From the NCBI RefSeq assembly GCF_000939975.1, contig NZ_LK391969.1, positions 3,274,868 through 3,338,867 on the forward strand: a DNA stretch of 64,000 nucleotides, in the 5' to 3' direction. Below the pieces are notes generated by a model that was not told where the DNA came from, did not search any database, and was given only the letters and a program-made list of their open reading frames with translations. Source of the stretch: Pseudomonas saudimassiliensis. Lineage in GTDB: Bacteria > Pseudomonadota > Gammaproteobacteria > Pseudomonadales > Pseudomonadaceae. This document shows, piece after piece, positions 55,030-64,000 of the stretch; positions within the stretch are counted from its first letter, which is position 1; each line of letters starts with the position of its first letter. The position numbers and the translations under genes are program-made.

Positions 55030-55151
55030 GATGGATCCTGTAATGGCTTGGCTATGCGGGCATTATGCGGGTTGGTTGCAACAAGGCCAACCGTCGCCGC
55101 CGTTCGCTGACGCGGGCGCGGCTTCCCGAGACGTGGAGTGATCAGGGAATT

Positions 55152-57476
55152 ATGGGTAGAAAACGCAGTAAACGCGCTGTACGCAAGACCGGATTCTGGC
55201 AACGCTGGTGGGGGCTGCTGTGGAAACTCGCGGTGGTCGGGTTGGTGCTGCTGGCGGGCCTGGCCGTTTATCTCGACGCCGTGGTGCAGGAGAAATTCTC
55301 CGGCAAGCGCTGGGCGGTGCCGGCCAAGGTATTCGCCCGGCCGCTCGAACTCTACGCTGGTCAGAAGTTGAGCCGCGATGACTTCGTCACCGAGTTGTCG
55401 GCCCTGGGCTATCGCTCGGTATCGGCCATCAGCCAGCCGGGGCAGATGTCCGTGGCCGGCAACCGGGTCGATGTCCACACCCGCGGGTTCCAGTCCTTCG
55501 AGGGTACCGAGCCGGCGCAGCGCCTGAGCGTGCGTTTCAGCGGCCAGCAGGTGACCGGGCTGTCGGGCAATGGCGATGTGGTGATGGCTCGGGTCGAGCC
55601 GCTGATGATCGGCGGTATCTACCCGGCGCACAACGAAGACCGCATCCTGATCCGCCTGGATCAGGCACCGCCCTATCTGGTCGAAGCCCTGGTGGCAGTG
55701 GAAGATCGCGAGTTCTTCCAGCACTTCGGTATTTCACCCAAGGGCATTGCCCGGGCGGCCTACGTCAACATCGCTGCCGGTGGTGTGGTGCAGGGCGGCA
55801 GTACCCTGACCCAGCAGCTGGTGAAGAACTTCTACCTGAACAGCGAGCGCAGCCTGGTGCGCAAGGGCACCGAAGCCATCATGGCGGTGCTGCTGGAGCT
55901 GCATTATTCCAAGGAAGCCATTCTCGAAGCCTACCTGAACGAGGTGTTTCTCGGTCAGGACGGCCAGCGCGCGGTGCATGGCTTCGGTCTGGCCAGCCAG
56001 TATTACTTTGCCCAGCCGCTGCATGAACTGGAGCTGCACCAGGTGGCGCTGCTGGTCGGGATGGTCAAGGGACCGTCGCTATTCAATCCGCGCCGCCAGC
56101 CCGAGCGCGCCAAGAAGCGCCGGGACCTGGTTATCCAGATGCTCGAAGAGCAGGGCGTGATTACCGACGAGCAGGCGCGCCTGAATATCGCCAAGCCACT
56201 GGACGTGACAGTGCGCGGTAGCATGGCCGACACCAGTTATCCGGCGTTCATGGACCTGGTCAAGCGTCAGCTGCGCGAGGACTACCAGGATGAGGATCTG
56301 ACCAGCGAAGGCCTGCGGATCTTTACCAGCTTCGATCCGCTGTTGCAGCTGAAGGCGGAAAAGGCGGTAGCCAACGGCTTCAAGCGGCTCGGGGAGCGGG
56401 CTGGCCCGGAGACGGAAGCGGCCATGATTGTCACCGGCGCGCAGACCGGGGAAATTCTCGCCCTGGTGGGCGGTCGCAATCCACGCTTTTCCGGCTTCAA
56501 CCGGGCGCTGGATGCCGCCCGGCCCATCGGGTCGCTGATCAAGCCGGCGGTATTTTTGACGGCACTGGAACAGCCACAGACCTATTCGCTGATCACTCCC
56601 GTGGATGATTCGCCGATTACCCTGCCGGCTGAGCAGGGCAAGACCTGGTCGCCGCAGAACTACAGCCGCCAGAGCCATGGACTGGTGCCGCTGCATGTAG
56701 CCCTTTCGCGCTCCTATAACCAGGCCACGGTGCGGCTGGGCGTTGAAGTCGGCGTCGACAAGGTGTTGAACACCGTCGAGCGCATGGGTGTGCAGCACGG
56801 CTGGCCGGCCTATCCAGCGATGCTGCTGGGGTCCGGGGCGATGACTCCGATGCAGGTGACCGACATGTACCAAACCCTGGCCAGCGGCGGCTTCAATACG
56901 CCCCTGCGCGCCATTCGCAGCGTCCTGACGGCGGAGGGCGAGCAGCTGAGCCGCTATCCGTTCAAGGTACAGCAGCGCTTCGACTCGGCGACCATCTTCC
57001 TGGTGCAGGAAGCGATGTCCCGGGTCATGGCGGAAGGAACCGGGCGCTCGGCCTATAATCAGGTACCATCGTCGATCCGGTTGGCCGGCAAGACCGGAAC
57101 GACCAACGATCTGCGCGACAGCTGGTTCGCCGGCTTCTCCGATGATCTGCTGGCGGTGACCTGGCTGGGCCGCGATGACAACGGCCAGACGCGCCTTACC
57201 GGTGCCACGGGTGCGCTGCAGGTGTGGAGTGCCTTCATGGCCGAGGCGCATCCGACCAGCCTGTCCGAGGTGCCGCCGGGTGATATCGTCTACGCCTGGG
57301 TCGACCGTCTGACCGGTGAGGGGAGCGACCCAAGCTGCCCGGACACGGTGCAGATGCCGTTCCGCGCGGGCTATGAGCCGCTGCCGGGCCCGGGTTGCCG
57401 GCCGCTGATTGATCCGACGCCGGTGAAGGAAGGGGCTGGCCGAGTGATGGATGTCATCCGCGGATGGCTGCAATGA
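55152..57476 (+). CDS. mrcB: Penicillin-binding protein 1B (bifunctional glycosyltransferase/transpeptidase)
   Basis: Class A PBP that polymerises and cross-links peptidoglycan. The 774-residue protein has a short basic cytoplasmic tail, one membrane anchor (about 22-43), a UB2H-like regulatory domain (about 60-150), a GT51 domain with the catalytic Glu in VEDREFFQHFG and GGSTLTQQLVKNF, and a transpeptidase with SLIK (nucleophilic Ser), SYN and KTGT. The ATG at 55152 with CAGGGA upstream is chosen, giving the usual Pseudomonas length. lpoP and yqcC follow. Confidence 0.96.
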   Translation: MGRKRSKRAVRKTGFWQRWWGLLWKLAVVGLVLLAGLAVYLDAVVQEKFSGKRWAVPAKVFARPLELYAGQKLSRDDFVTELSALGYRSVSAISQPGQMSVAGNRVDVHTRGFQSFEGTEPAQRLSVRFSGQQVTGLSGNGDVVMARVEPLMIGGIYPAHNEDRILIRLDQAPPYLVEALVAVEDREFFQHFGISPKGIARAAYVNIAAGGVVQGGSTLTQQLVKNFYLNSERSLVRKGTEAIMAVLLELHYSKEAILEAYLNEVFLGQDGQRAVHGFGLASQYYFAQPLHELELHQVALLVGMVKGPSLFNPRRQPERAKKRRDLVIQMLEEQGVITDEQARLNIAKPLDVTVRGSMADTSYPAFMDLVKRQLREDYQDEDLTSEGLRIFTSFDPLLQLKAEKAVANGFKRLGERAGPETEAAMIVTGAQTGEILALVGGRNPRFSGFNRALDAARPIGSLIKPAVFLTALEQPQTYSLITPVDDSPITLPAEQGKTWSPQNYSRQSHGLVPLHVALSRSYNQATVRLGVEVGVDKVLNTVERMGVQHGWPAYPAMLLGSGAMTPMQVTDMYQTLASGGFNTPLRAIRSVLTAEGEQLSRYPFKVQQRFDSATIFLVQEAMSRVMAEGTGRSAYNQVPSSIRLAGKTGTTNDLRDSWFAGFSDDLLAVTWLGRDDNGQTRLTGATGALQVWSAFMAEAHPTSLSEVPPGDIVYAWVDRLTGEGSDPSCPDTVQMPFRAGYEPLPGPGCRPLIDPTPVKEGAGRVMDVIRGWLQ

Positions 57477-57493
57477 ACATGAGGAACAAGGCA

Positions 57494-58150
57494 ATGGATA
57501 GTAAGCGAATTGGTCTGCTGGTGGGCTGCATGATGGTGTTGGCAGGGTGTGCCGGCTCGGGCGGTACCATCCCGGTAACCGACTCCGGGCGGCCGGTATC
57601 CAATGAGGATATGCAGAGCGGCGCGGGCCGGCCGGCAAGTCAACCTCAGACCCAGCCACAGCAGCCGGTCGACGAGGGTGTGGTGGTGCTGGTGCCTGAC
57701 GGGGAGGGTGGCTCCAGTGCCGTCGAGTCTTACCCCCTCGACAGCGCGCCGATCAGCAGCCAGCCGTCGGGCCAGGCGCCATCGTCAAGCGGCGCCGGAG
57801 CAGGCGCGCTGCAGGAAGACGAACAGCTGGCCGGTCCGGTGCTGGCACTGCTCACCTCCGCCCGCCAGCAGGAGGGCAGCGGAGACCTTAGCAGCGCCTC
57901 AGCAAGCCTTGAGCGCGCCCTGCGGATTGCGCCGCGCGAGCCCCAGGTGTTGTACCGTCTGGCCAAGGTACGGCTGGATCAGGGCGATGCCGCCCAGGCG
58001 GAGCAGTTGGCCCGCCGCGGCCTGTCCTATGCGTCCGGCAGGCCTGCGCTGCAGGCTAGTCTGTGGGGTCTGGTAGCCGATGCGCGGGAGCGTCAGGGTG
58101 ACCGGGCCGGCGCTGCCCAGGCCCGTGAGCGGGCCAAGGTGGCACTCTAA
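57494..58150 (+). CDS. lpoP: TPR lipoprotein, probable PBP1B activator LpoP
   Basis: 218-residue outer-membrane lipoprotein: signal peptide with lipobox LAGC (MDSKRIGLLVGCMMVLAGC start), a Pro/Gln/Ser-rich flexible spacer (about 20-110) and a tetratricopeptide domain at the C-terminus (about 115-218). LpoP, the activator of P. aeruginosa PBP1B, has this layout and is encoded next to the PBP1B gene. The ATG at 57494 with GAGGA 8 nt upstream is preferred over ATGs at 57473 and 57479. Its TAA overlaps the yqcC ATG. Confidence 0.8.
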   Translation: MDSKRIGLLVGCMMVLAGCAGSGGTIPVTDSGRPVSNEDMQSGAGRPASQPQTQPQQPVDEGVVVLVPDGEGGSSAVESYPLDSAPISSQPSGQAPSSSGAGAGALQEDEQLAGPVLALLTSARQQEGSGDLSSASASLERALRIAPREPQVLYRLAKVRLDQGDAAQAEQLARRGLSYASGRPALQASLWGLVADARERQGDRAGAAQARERAKVAL

Positions 58151-58485
58151 TGCAGCCGTGGCACGAACTGGCCGATGCGCTGCTGGAGCTCGAATGTGAG
58201 CTCCGGGCGCTTGGTTTGTGGTCGGCCGAGGCGCCCTCGGCTGCGGCCTTGTCCAGCCAGCAACCGTTCTGCGTGGACACCCTGGATTTCGACGCCTGGC
58301 TGCAGTGGATCTTTATCCCCCGCATGGCCCAGCTCATTGAAAACAGCGGCCCTATGCCAGGCGGCTGCAACATCCTGCCGATGGGCGAAGAGGCCTTTGC
58401 ACCCCTGGGGCGTCGCCGTCATCAGTTGCTGGCAGCCCTGGGCCGCATTGATCGTCTGGCGGTAGCGCTGGCCGCTCAGGGCTGA
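58150..58485 (+). CDS. yqcC: YqcC family protein
   Basis: 111-residue soluble, helical protein. Conserved parts are QQPFCVDTLDFDAWLQWIFIPRM and LPGG-like PMPGGCNI (quoted runs: FDAWLQWIFIPRM). The function is unknown. In enterobacteria it is usually next to truC, which makes a ribosomal/tRNA link plausible; here it is coupled to lpoP through a TAATG overlap. It is convergent with the DUF4124 gene, overlapping by 10 bp. Confidence 0.85.
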   Translation: MQPWHELADALLELECELRALGLWSAEAPSAAALSSQQPFCVDTLDFDAWLQWIFIPRMAQLIENSGPMPGGCNILPMGEEAFAPLGRRRHQLLAALGRIDRLAVALAAQG

Positions 58486-58919
58486 GCGCTGCAGTTCTCC
58501 TGCAGGTTCTCCTGCGTCTGGCTGATCAGCCGCTGGCGCTCGTCTTCCCCGATACGCTCGACGTCGCCGGCCTCGTTGGTCCGGCGCAGGCGTGGATTAT
58601 TCAGGAGGGTCTCCAGATTGCTGCGCAGCTTGTCGCAGGCAGCGGCGCGTTGCTCGGCTTGGGCACGCTCCAGCTTGCGCTGTTCGGCGGCGGCCTCGCG
58701 GGCGCTGGTATCAGGCTGCAAGGGCAGAGGGGCGGGTTCGCGTAGCTGGCCACCGGGTGGCGGCGAGGGTTGCACGCGGATCTGCTGGTAGGGGACCCCG
58801 GCCGGGGGCAGTTGCCCGTATTGCACCACACCCCGTTCATCCTTCCATTGGTACATCTGCTGCGCCATCGCGCTGTTGCTCAGCAGCCCCAGAGCCAGGG
58901 CTATCATCAGTTTGTGCAT
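58476..58919 (-). CDS. DUF4124 periplasmic protein
   Basis: 147 residues with a signal peptide (MHKLMIALALGLLSNSAMA) and then a DUF4124 domain (QMYQWKDERGVVQYGQLPP), a Pro-rich linker and an Ala/Glu/Arg-rich helix likely to form a coiled coil, ending with two Cys (ACDKL, ENCSAQP) that could form a disulfide. The function is unknown; DUF4124 proteins are common in Pseudomonas envelopes. The ATG at 58919 is chosen for the signal peptide. Confidence 0.78.
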   Translation of the reverse strand: MHKLMIALALGLLSNSAMAQQMYQWKDERGVVQYGQLPPAGVPYQQIRVQPSPPPGGQLREPAPLPLQPDTSAREAAAEQRKLERAQAEQRAAACDKLRSNLETLLNNPRLRRTNEAGDVERIGEDERQRLISQTQENLQENCSAQP

Positions 58920-59353
58920 GGTATCGTCTTCCTTGTCATCTTCGTCCGACCGGTCAGCGGCTCGGCTACTATAGCCAATCGCTGAGGGAGCGGCACTGCT
59001 CATCCGTAAAGATGCGTGCGGGGTGGGCTTTTATGCAACTTGACTTGACTTGTTGCCCCCGAGTGTAAACAATTCGGGGTTCTCATAAGCGTGCTGTTGT
59101 CGGAGCCTACTCGGCGTCCGGGGCGGCATGCTTTGTTGCTCAATCCAGGAGGCGGACCCGCATGCTCCTGGCCTGGCCCCGCACGCGCTACCTCGCGCTG
59201 GGTGAGATTGTCCGGCGACCTGCAGGGACACATCTCCATTGCACGCAGTCAAGCTGTTGCATGACAACCACCGTTGCCATTGCACTGCCGAGCAGTAAAA
59301 CAGGTATCCTGCCGCTCGCCTGGGGTGAACGGCATGCTAGAGGTGATTCAAAA
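58920..59353. other. Intergenic region upstream of ilvB
   Basis: 434 bp holding promoters for the divergent DUF4124 and ilvB genes. TTGACT (59040-59045 or 59045-59050) with TGTAAA (59064-59069) is a possible ilvB promoter. A 7-bp hairpin CCAGGAG (59145-59151) with CTCCTGG (59165-59171) could be a leader structure. I looked for a branched-chain-codon leader peptide and found none convincing. The ilvB Shine-Dalgarno AGAGGTGA is at 59339-59346. Confidence 0.45.
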
Positions 59354-61078
59354 GTGGAACTTTTATCCGGCGCTGAGATGGTCGTCCGCTCGCTGCGTGA
59401 CGAGGGTGTTAAATTTATCTACGGGTACCCCGGTGGTGCCCTGCTGCACGTCTATGACGCAATCTTCCGCCAGGACGATGTGACCCATGTGCTGGTGCGC
59501 CATGAGCAGGCCGCCGCCCACATGGCTGATGGTTACGCGCGCGCCACCGGCAAGCCCGGCGTGGTGCTGGTGACCTCGGGTCCCGGCGCGACCAATACCA
59601 TTACCGGTATTGCTACGGCCTACATGGACTCCATCCCGATGGTGGTTATCTCCGGTCAGGTTGCCAGCCATATGGTCGGTACCGACGCGTTCCAGGAAAC
59701 CGACATGGTCGGCATCTCCCGGCCGATCGTGAAGCACAGCTTCATCGTCAAGGATCCGCGCGAGATCCCCGAGATCGTCAAGAAGGCTTTCTATCTGGCC
59801 CAGACCGGTCGTCCCGGTCCGGTCGTCATCGATATCCCGAAGGATATGACCAACCCGGCCGAGAAGTTCGAATACAGCTACCCGAAGAAGGTCAAGCTGC
59901 GTTCCTACAACCCGGCTGTCCGCGGTCATTCCGGGCAGATCCGCAAGGCGCTTGAACTGCTGGTCGAGGCGCGTCGCCCGATCATCTACGCCGGTGGCGG
60001 CGTAATCATGGGTGGTGCGGCCAAGCAATTGACCGACCTGGGCAAGGAGCTGGGCGTCCCGGTCACCAACACCCTGATGGGGTTGGGCGGCTTCCCGGGT
60101 AGCGATCGTCAGTTCCTGGGTATGCTCGGCATGCACGGCAGCTACGTCGCCAACGTTGCGATGCACCATGCGGATGTGGTGATGTGCGTCGGTGCGCGAT
60201 TCGACGACCGGGTTATCAACGGTGCCAGCAAGTTCTGTCCGAACGCCAAGATCATTCACATCGATATCGATCCGGCGTCCATTTCCAAGACCATCAAGGC
60301 CGACATTCCGATCGTGGGTCCGGTCGACAGCGTGCTGACCGAGATGCTGGCCATCTCCCGGGAGCACAAGTTGCGTCCCAACGCCGACGTGCTCGTGGCC
60401 TGGTGGAAGCAGGTCGACGAATGGCGCGGTGACGGCAAGCTGTTCCCTTACGATATGGGTGACGGGTCTATCATCAAGCCGCAGACCGTTATCGAGACCA
60501 TGTGGGATGTCACCAAGGGTGATGCCTATGTGACCTCGGACGTGGGTCAGCACCAGATGTTCGCGGCCCAGTACTATCCGTTCAACAAGCCCAACCGCTG
60601 GATCAATTCCGGTGGCCTGGGCACCATGGGCTTCGGTTTGCCAGCGGCCATGGGCGTACAGCTGCATCATCCGGATGCGATAGTCGCCTGCGTCACCGGT
60701 GAAGGCAGTATCCAGATGAACATTCAGGAGCTGTCGACCTGCCTGCAGTACGATCTGCCGGTGAAGATCATCACCCTGAACAACCAGGCACTGGGCATGG
60801 TTCGCCAGTGGCAGGATATGCAGTACAACAGCCGCTATTCCCATTCCTACATGGAGTCGCTGCCGGATTTCGTCAAGCTGACCGAATCCTACGGCCATAT
60901 CGGCATGCGGGTGGAAAAGCCGGAAGACCTCAAGCCAGCGATGGAAGAGGCGTTCGCCCAGACCAAGCGGTTGGTGTTCATGGATATCCGTGTGGACAAT
61001 ACCGAGCACGTCTACCCGATGCAGATCGCGGGCGGCTCGATGCGTGACATGTGGCTGAGCAAGACGGAGCGTACCTGA
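59354..61078 (+). CDS. ilvB: Acetolactate synthase large subunit
   Basis: Thiamine-diphosphate and FAD enzyme making acetolactate or acetohydroxybutyrate for valine, leucine and isoleucine. The 574-residue protein has the catalytic Glu in [19 protein letters not shown], the central SGGGV-like AGGGVIMGG, and the ThDP-binding [19 protein letters not shown] at 59354, 7 nt after AGAGGTGA, starts [18 protein letters not shown], matching Pseudomonas homologues and giving the exact family length; the frame stays open to 59162 with no homology. ilvN follows after 1 bp. The gene is also called ilvI. Confidence 0.95.
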   Translation: MELLSGAEMVVRSLRDEGVKFIYGYPGGALLHVYDAIFRQDDVTHVLVRHEQAAAHMADGYARATGKPGVVLVTSGPGATNTITGIATAYMDSIPMVVISGQVASHMVGTDAFQETDMVGISRPIVKHSFIVKDPREIPEIVKKAFYLAQTGRPGPVVIDIPKDMTNPAEKFEYSYPKKVKLRSYNPAVRGHSGQIRKALELLVEARRPIIYAGGGVIMGGAAKQLTDLGKELGVPVTNTLMGLGGFPGSDRQFLGMLGMHGSYVANVAMHHADVVMCVGARFDDRVINGASKFCPNAKIIHIDIDPASISKTIKADIPIVGPVDSVLTEMLAISREHKLRPNADVLVAWWKQVDEWRGDGKLFPYDMGDGSIIKPQTVIETMWDVTKGDAYVTSDVGQHQMFAAQYYPFNKPNRWINSGGLGTMGFGLPAAMGVQLHHPDAIVACVTGEGSIQMNIQELSTCLQYDLPVKIITLNNQALGMVRQWQDMQYNSRYSHSYMESLPDFVKLTESYGHIGMRVEKPEDLKPAMEEAFAQTKRLVFMDIRVDNTEHVYPMQIAGGSMRDMWLSKTERT

Positions 61079-61079
61079 C

Positions 61080-61571
61080 ATGAGACATATCATTTCCGTA
61101 TTGCTGGAAAACGAGCCCGGTGCACTGTCTCGCGTGGTCGGCCTGTTCTCCCAGCGCAACTACAATATCGAGACCCTGACCGTGGCGGCGACCGAGGACC
61201 CGACGCTGTCGCGCCTGACGCTGACCACCATCGGCCAGGAAGATGTCATCGAACAGATTACCAAGAACCTCAACAAGCTGATCGAAGTGGTCAAGCTCGT
61301 CAATCTGTCCGAAGGGGCGCATATTGAGCGTGAGCTGATGCTGGTCAAGATCAAGGCCACTGGCGCCCAGCGTGCGGAAGTCAAACGCACCACGGATATT
61401 TTCCGCGGCCAGATTGTTGATGTGACCAGTAGTGTGTATACCGTTCAGCTTGCAGGCACCTCCGACAAGCTGGATAGTTTTATCGAAGCGGTTGGCCCGG
61501 CGACAGTTCTGGAAGTCGTGCGCACCGGTGTATCCGGTATCGCGCGCGGCGAGAAAGTTCTGAGCATTTAA
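61080..61571 (+). CDS. ilvN: Acetolactate synthase small (regulatory) subunit
   Basis: Regulatory partner of IlvB giving valine feedback control. The 163-residue protein has an N-terminal ACT domain (MRHIISVLLENEPGALSRVVG, quoted in part: LLENEPGALSRVVGLF) and a second conserved domain (AEVKRTTDIFRGQIVDV). The ATG lies 1 bp after the ilvB stop, so the subunits are made in step. The alternative name is ilvH. Confidence 0.96.
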   Translation: MRHIISVLLENEPGALSRVVGLFSQRNYNIETLTVAATEDPTLSRLTLTTIGQEDVIEQITKNLNKLIEVVKLVNLSEGAHIERELMLVKIKATGAQRAEVKRTTDIFRGQIVDVTSSVYTVQLAGTSDKLDSFIEAVGPATVLEVVRTGVSGIARGEKVLSI

Positions 61572-61605
61572 ACAATTAAGAGTGGTCCGGCGGGACCCGC
61601 ATTGA

Positions 61606-62634
<1,029 letters not shown>

Positions 62635-62650
62635 TTTTCGGTTCGGTTGA

Positions 62651-62678
62651 AAAAGCGCGGCTCAGGCCGCGTTTTTTT
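62651..62678 (+). terminator. Rho-independent terminator after ilvC
   Basis: CGCGGC (62656-62661) and GCCGCG (62666-62671) with a TCAG loop, flanked by AAAAG and TTTTTTT, which extends the stem. It closes the ilvBNC operon. Confidence 0.9.
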
Positions 62679-62759
62679 ATGCCCGCAGAATGCCGGGACT
62701 GGTTATTTGGCGATCAAGTTGCCACACTGTGTAGTCCGGCAAAGTGGCAAGGTAAGCAT

Positions 62760-63602
62760 ATGAAAGACGAGCAGCAACACGATTCAGATTTCAATGGTGA
62801 GGGCCCGCATACGCTATTGCCTATCGATGAGCATATCGAGGAGGTGCCCGGACCAGACGGTAAGAAGGTGCGACATCGGGGTATCTACCTGTTGCCGAAC
62901 CTGTTCACCACGGCAGCGCTGTTCTCCGGCTTCTATGCCATTGTCAGTGCGATGAACGGCAACTTTTCCCATGCCGCGATCGCCATCTTCGTGGCGATGG
63001 TCCTGGATGGGCTGGACGGCCGTGTGGCGCGCCTGACCAATACCCAGAGCGCCTTTGGCGCCGAGTATGACTCGCTGTCCGACATGGTGGCCTTCGGCGT
63101 AGCGCCGGCACTGGTAGCCTTCACCTGGGCGCTGGATGGTATGGGCAAGGTGGGCTGGGTGTTCGCCTTCATCTATGTAGCGGGGGCGGCGTTGCGCCTG
63201 GCGCGGTTCAATACCCATATCGGTTCGGAAGACAAGCGCTACTTCACCGGTCTGGCCAGCCCGTCGGCGGCAGGTTTGGTGGCAGGCATGGTCTGGGCGC
63301 TGAATGATTTTGGCATCGACGGCGGTGATATTTCCCTGCTGGTAGGTATCCTGACCGCCCTGGGTGGCTTGTTGATGGTTAGCAACGTGCGCTATTACAG
63401 CTTCAAGGATCTGGACATGCGCGGCCGGGTGCCGTTCTTCGTCATCCTGCTGGTGGTGCTGGTGTTCGCGGTGATTTCCACCGATCCTTCGCGGATTCTA
63501 TGGTTCATCTTCATTGCCTACAGTGCGTCGGGGCCGGTGCAGGCGGTATGGCGCTGGCGCCGTCGTCCGGCCGCAGCGGTGGAAGCGGAAAAAGTTGAAT
63601 AA
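62760..63602 (+). CDS. pssA: CDP-diacylglycerol--serine O-phosphatidyltransferase
   Basis: Integral membrane enzyme making phosphatidylserine, the precursor of phosphatidylethanolamine. The 280-residue protein has the CDP-alcohol phosphotransferase motif DGLDGRVARL followed by GAEYDSLSD (the DGxxAR...GxxxDxxxD pattern) and about seven to eight membrane segments; a hydrophilic N-terminal tail of about 45 residues precedes them. The type with this motif is the Bacillus-like class II enzyme. ATG at 62760 with AAGGT upstream is chosen over an open frame from 62679. Confidence 0.94.
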   Translation: MKDEQQHDSDFNGEGPHTLLPIDEHIEEVPGPDGKKVRHRGIYLLPNLFTTAALFSGFYAIVSAMNGNFSHAAIAIFVAMVLDGLDGRVARLTNTQSAFGAEYDSLSDMVAFGVAPALVAFTWALDGMGKVGWVFAFIYVAGAALRLARFNTHIGSEDKRYFTGLASPSAAGLVAGMVWALNDFGIDGGDISLLVGILTALGGLLMVSNVRYYSFKDLDMRGRVPFFVILLVVLVFAVISTDPSRILWFIFIAYSASGPVQAVWRWRRRPAAAVEAEKVE

Positions 63603-63608
63603 AACCCC

Positions 63609-63636
63609 TTGACGGCAAATGTGAGGGGTCTATAAT
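63609..63636 (+). promoter_or_regulatory. rRNA operon promoter, first of four
   Basis: TTGACG (63609-63614), 16-bp spacer, TATAAT (63631-63636), then the GC-rich discriminator GCGCCCC. The -35 begins 6 bp past the pssA stop. Confidence 0.8.
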
Positions 63637-63705
63637 GCGCCCCTCGCACGTCGCGGTGCTTTTCAAAAAGCCCCGTCCAATCAATAAGTTAGCGATAACT
63701 TGGGG

Positions 63706-63733
63706 TTGACAGGCAAGCGAAACGGCGTAGAAT
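63706..63733 (+). promoter_or_regulatory. rRNA operon promoter, second of four
   Basis: TTGACA (63706-63711), 16-bp spacer, TAGAAT (63728-63733), discriminator GCGCCGC. Confidence 0.8.
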
Positions 63734-63799
63734 GCGCCGCTCACTGAAGAGGCTGGCAAGATCGCTTCTTCACGGTGAAAAAGGATTTTCAGGAAGGCG

Positions 63800-63827
63800 T
63801 TGACAAGGGGTTTGACTCCTGTAGAAT
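63800..63827 (+). promoter_or_regulatory. rRNA operon promoter, third of four
   Basis: TTGACA (63800-63805), 16-bp spacer, TAGAAT (63822-63827), discriminator GCGCCTCC. Confidence 0.8.
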
Positions 63828-63909
63828 GCGCCTCCCTGGCCCGGAACAGCAGCAGCGTTCCAGGCAGGTTTGCCAAGCAGTGCAGCGCTGAAAAGCCTCA
63901 CAAAAAAGC

Positions 63910-63937
63910 TTGACGGATCAGAAGGTTGGCGTATAAT
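63910..63937 (+). promoter_or_regulatory. rRNA operon promoter, fourth of four
   Basis: TTGACG (63910-63915), 16-bp spacer, TATAAT (63932-63937), discriminator GCGCGGCC. It is the promoter nearest the expected 16S gene. Confidence 0.82.
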
Positions 63938-63972
63938 GCGCGGCCTTGGTTAAGCGGAAACGCGGACCGAAT

Positions 63973-63985
63973 CGCTCTTTAACAA
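63973..63985 (+). promoter_or_regulatory. boxA antitermination site of the rRNA leader
   Basis: CGCTCTTTAACAA differs by one base from the TGCTCTTTAACAA boxA at which NusB/NusE/NusA assemble (nusA is at 17818-19299). It marks the leader of an rRNA operon whose 16S gene begins beyond the window. Confidence 0.88.
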
Positions 63986-64000
63986 ATTGGAATCAAGTTA

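Noticed and set aside
59260..59353. Leader peptide for attenuation of ilvB
   Set aside because: The ATG at 59260 opens a frame that runs into ilvB without a stop, and it is not rich in Ile, Val or Leu codons.

Overview
The window is a stretch of chromosome from a gammaproteobacterium of the Pseudomonas group. The evidence is gene order and protein sequence: dnaK-dnaJ-dapB-carAB-greA, yhbY/rlmE-ftsH-folP-glmM-tpiA-secG-tRNA-Leu-tRNA-fMet-rimP-nusA-infB-rbfA-truB-rpsO-pnp, then panCB-folK-pcnB-crcZ-cbrBA-cbrX-gluQ-dksA, cbpA with a PrrF-type sRNA, mrcB-lpoP, ilvBNC, pssA and an rRNA leader. This is the standard Pseudomonas backbone. The DNA is GC-rich with little sign of transfer: I see no insertion sequence, prophage, CRISPR array or pseudogene. 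The species cannot be fixed from sequence alone. The TetR-regulated efflux operon beside prrF differs from the P. aeruginosa layout as I recall it.

Layout. 1-3.9 kb: chaperones (dnaK, cut by the window edge; dnaJ) and dapB. 3.9-9.9 kb: an exported protein of unknown function, then carAB and greA. 9.9-26 kb: RNA modification, FtsH, folate and cell-wall precursor genes, two tRNAs and the rimP-nusA-infB-rbfA-truB-rpsO-pnp translation/RNA-decay block. 26-27.5 kb: three small stress-type orphan genes. 27.6-34.6 kb: rsuA, thpR, a thiolase, acs, and pantothenate and folate genes. 34.6-42.8 kb: pcnB, the CrcZ regulatory RNA, the CbrA/CbrB two-component system with the small membrane protein CbrX, gluQ and dksA. 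43-45.3 kb: an aminotransferase, sfsA and a lone Rieske protein. 45.3-52 kb: a TtgR-like repressor and a complete RND efflux pump (adaptor, pump, outer-membrane channel). 52-55 kb: a PrrF-type iron-responsive sRNA, cbpA, a TfoX C-terminal-domain protein and a kinase/P-loop fusion. 55-59 kb: PBP1b with its lipoprotein activator. 59-63.6 kb: ilvBNC and pssA. 63.6-64 kb: four tandem promoters and boxA leading into an rRNA operon beyond the window.

How the parts fit. The window holds most of the carbon catabolite repression circuit: sensor (CbrA), sigma54 activator (CbrB), a probable CbrB enhancer array, a sigma54 promoter and the CrcZ decoy RNA. Two genes in the same window, acs and the unknown exported protein at 3924-4700, carry A-rich Hfq/Crc-type motifs at their ribosome binding sites and are candidate targets of that circuit. 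A second regulatory RNA, PrrF, has a Fur-box-like site over its promoter and a perfect terminator. Nine genes, several of them essential, start with GTG or TTG; these starts are supported by Shine-Dalgarno spacing and family N-termini.
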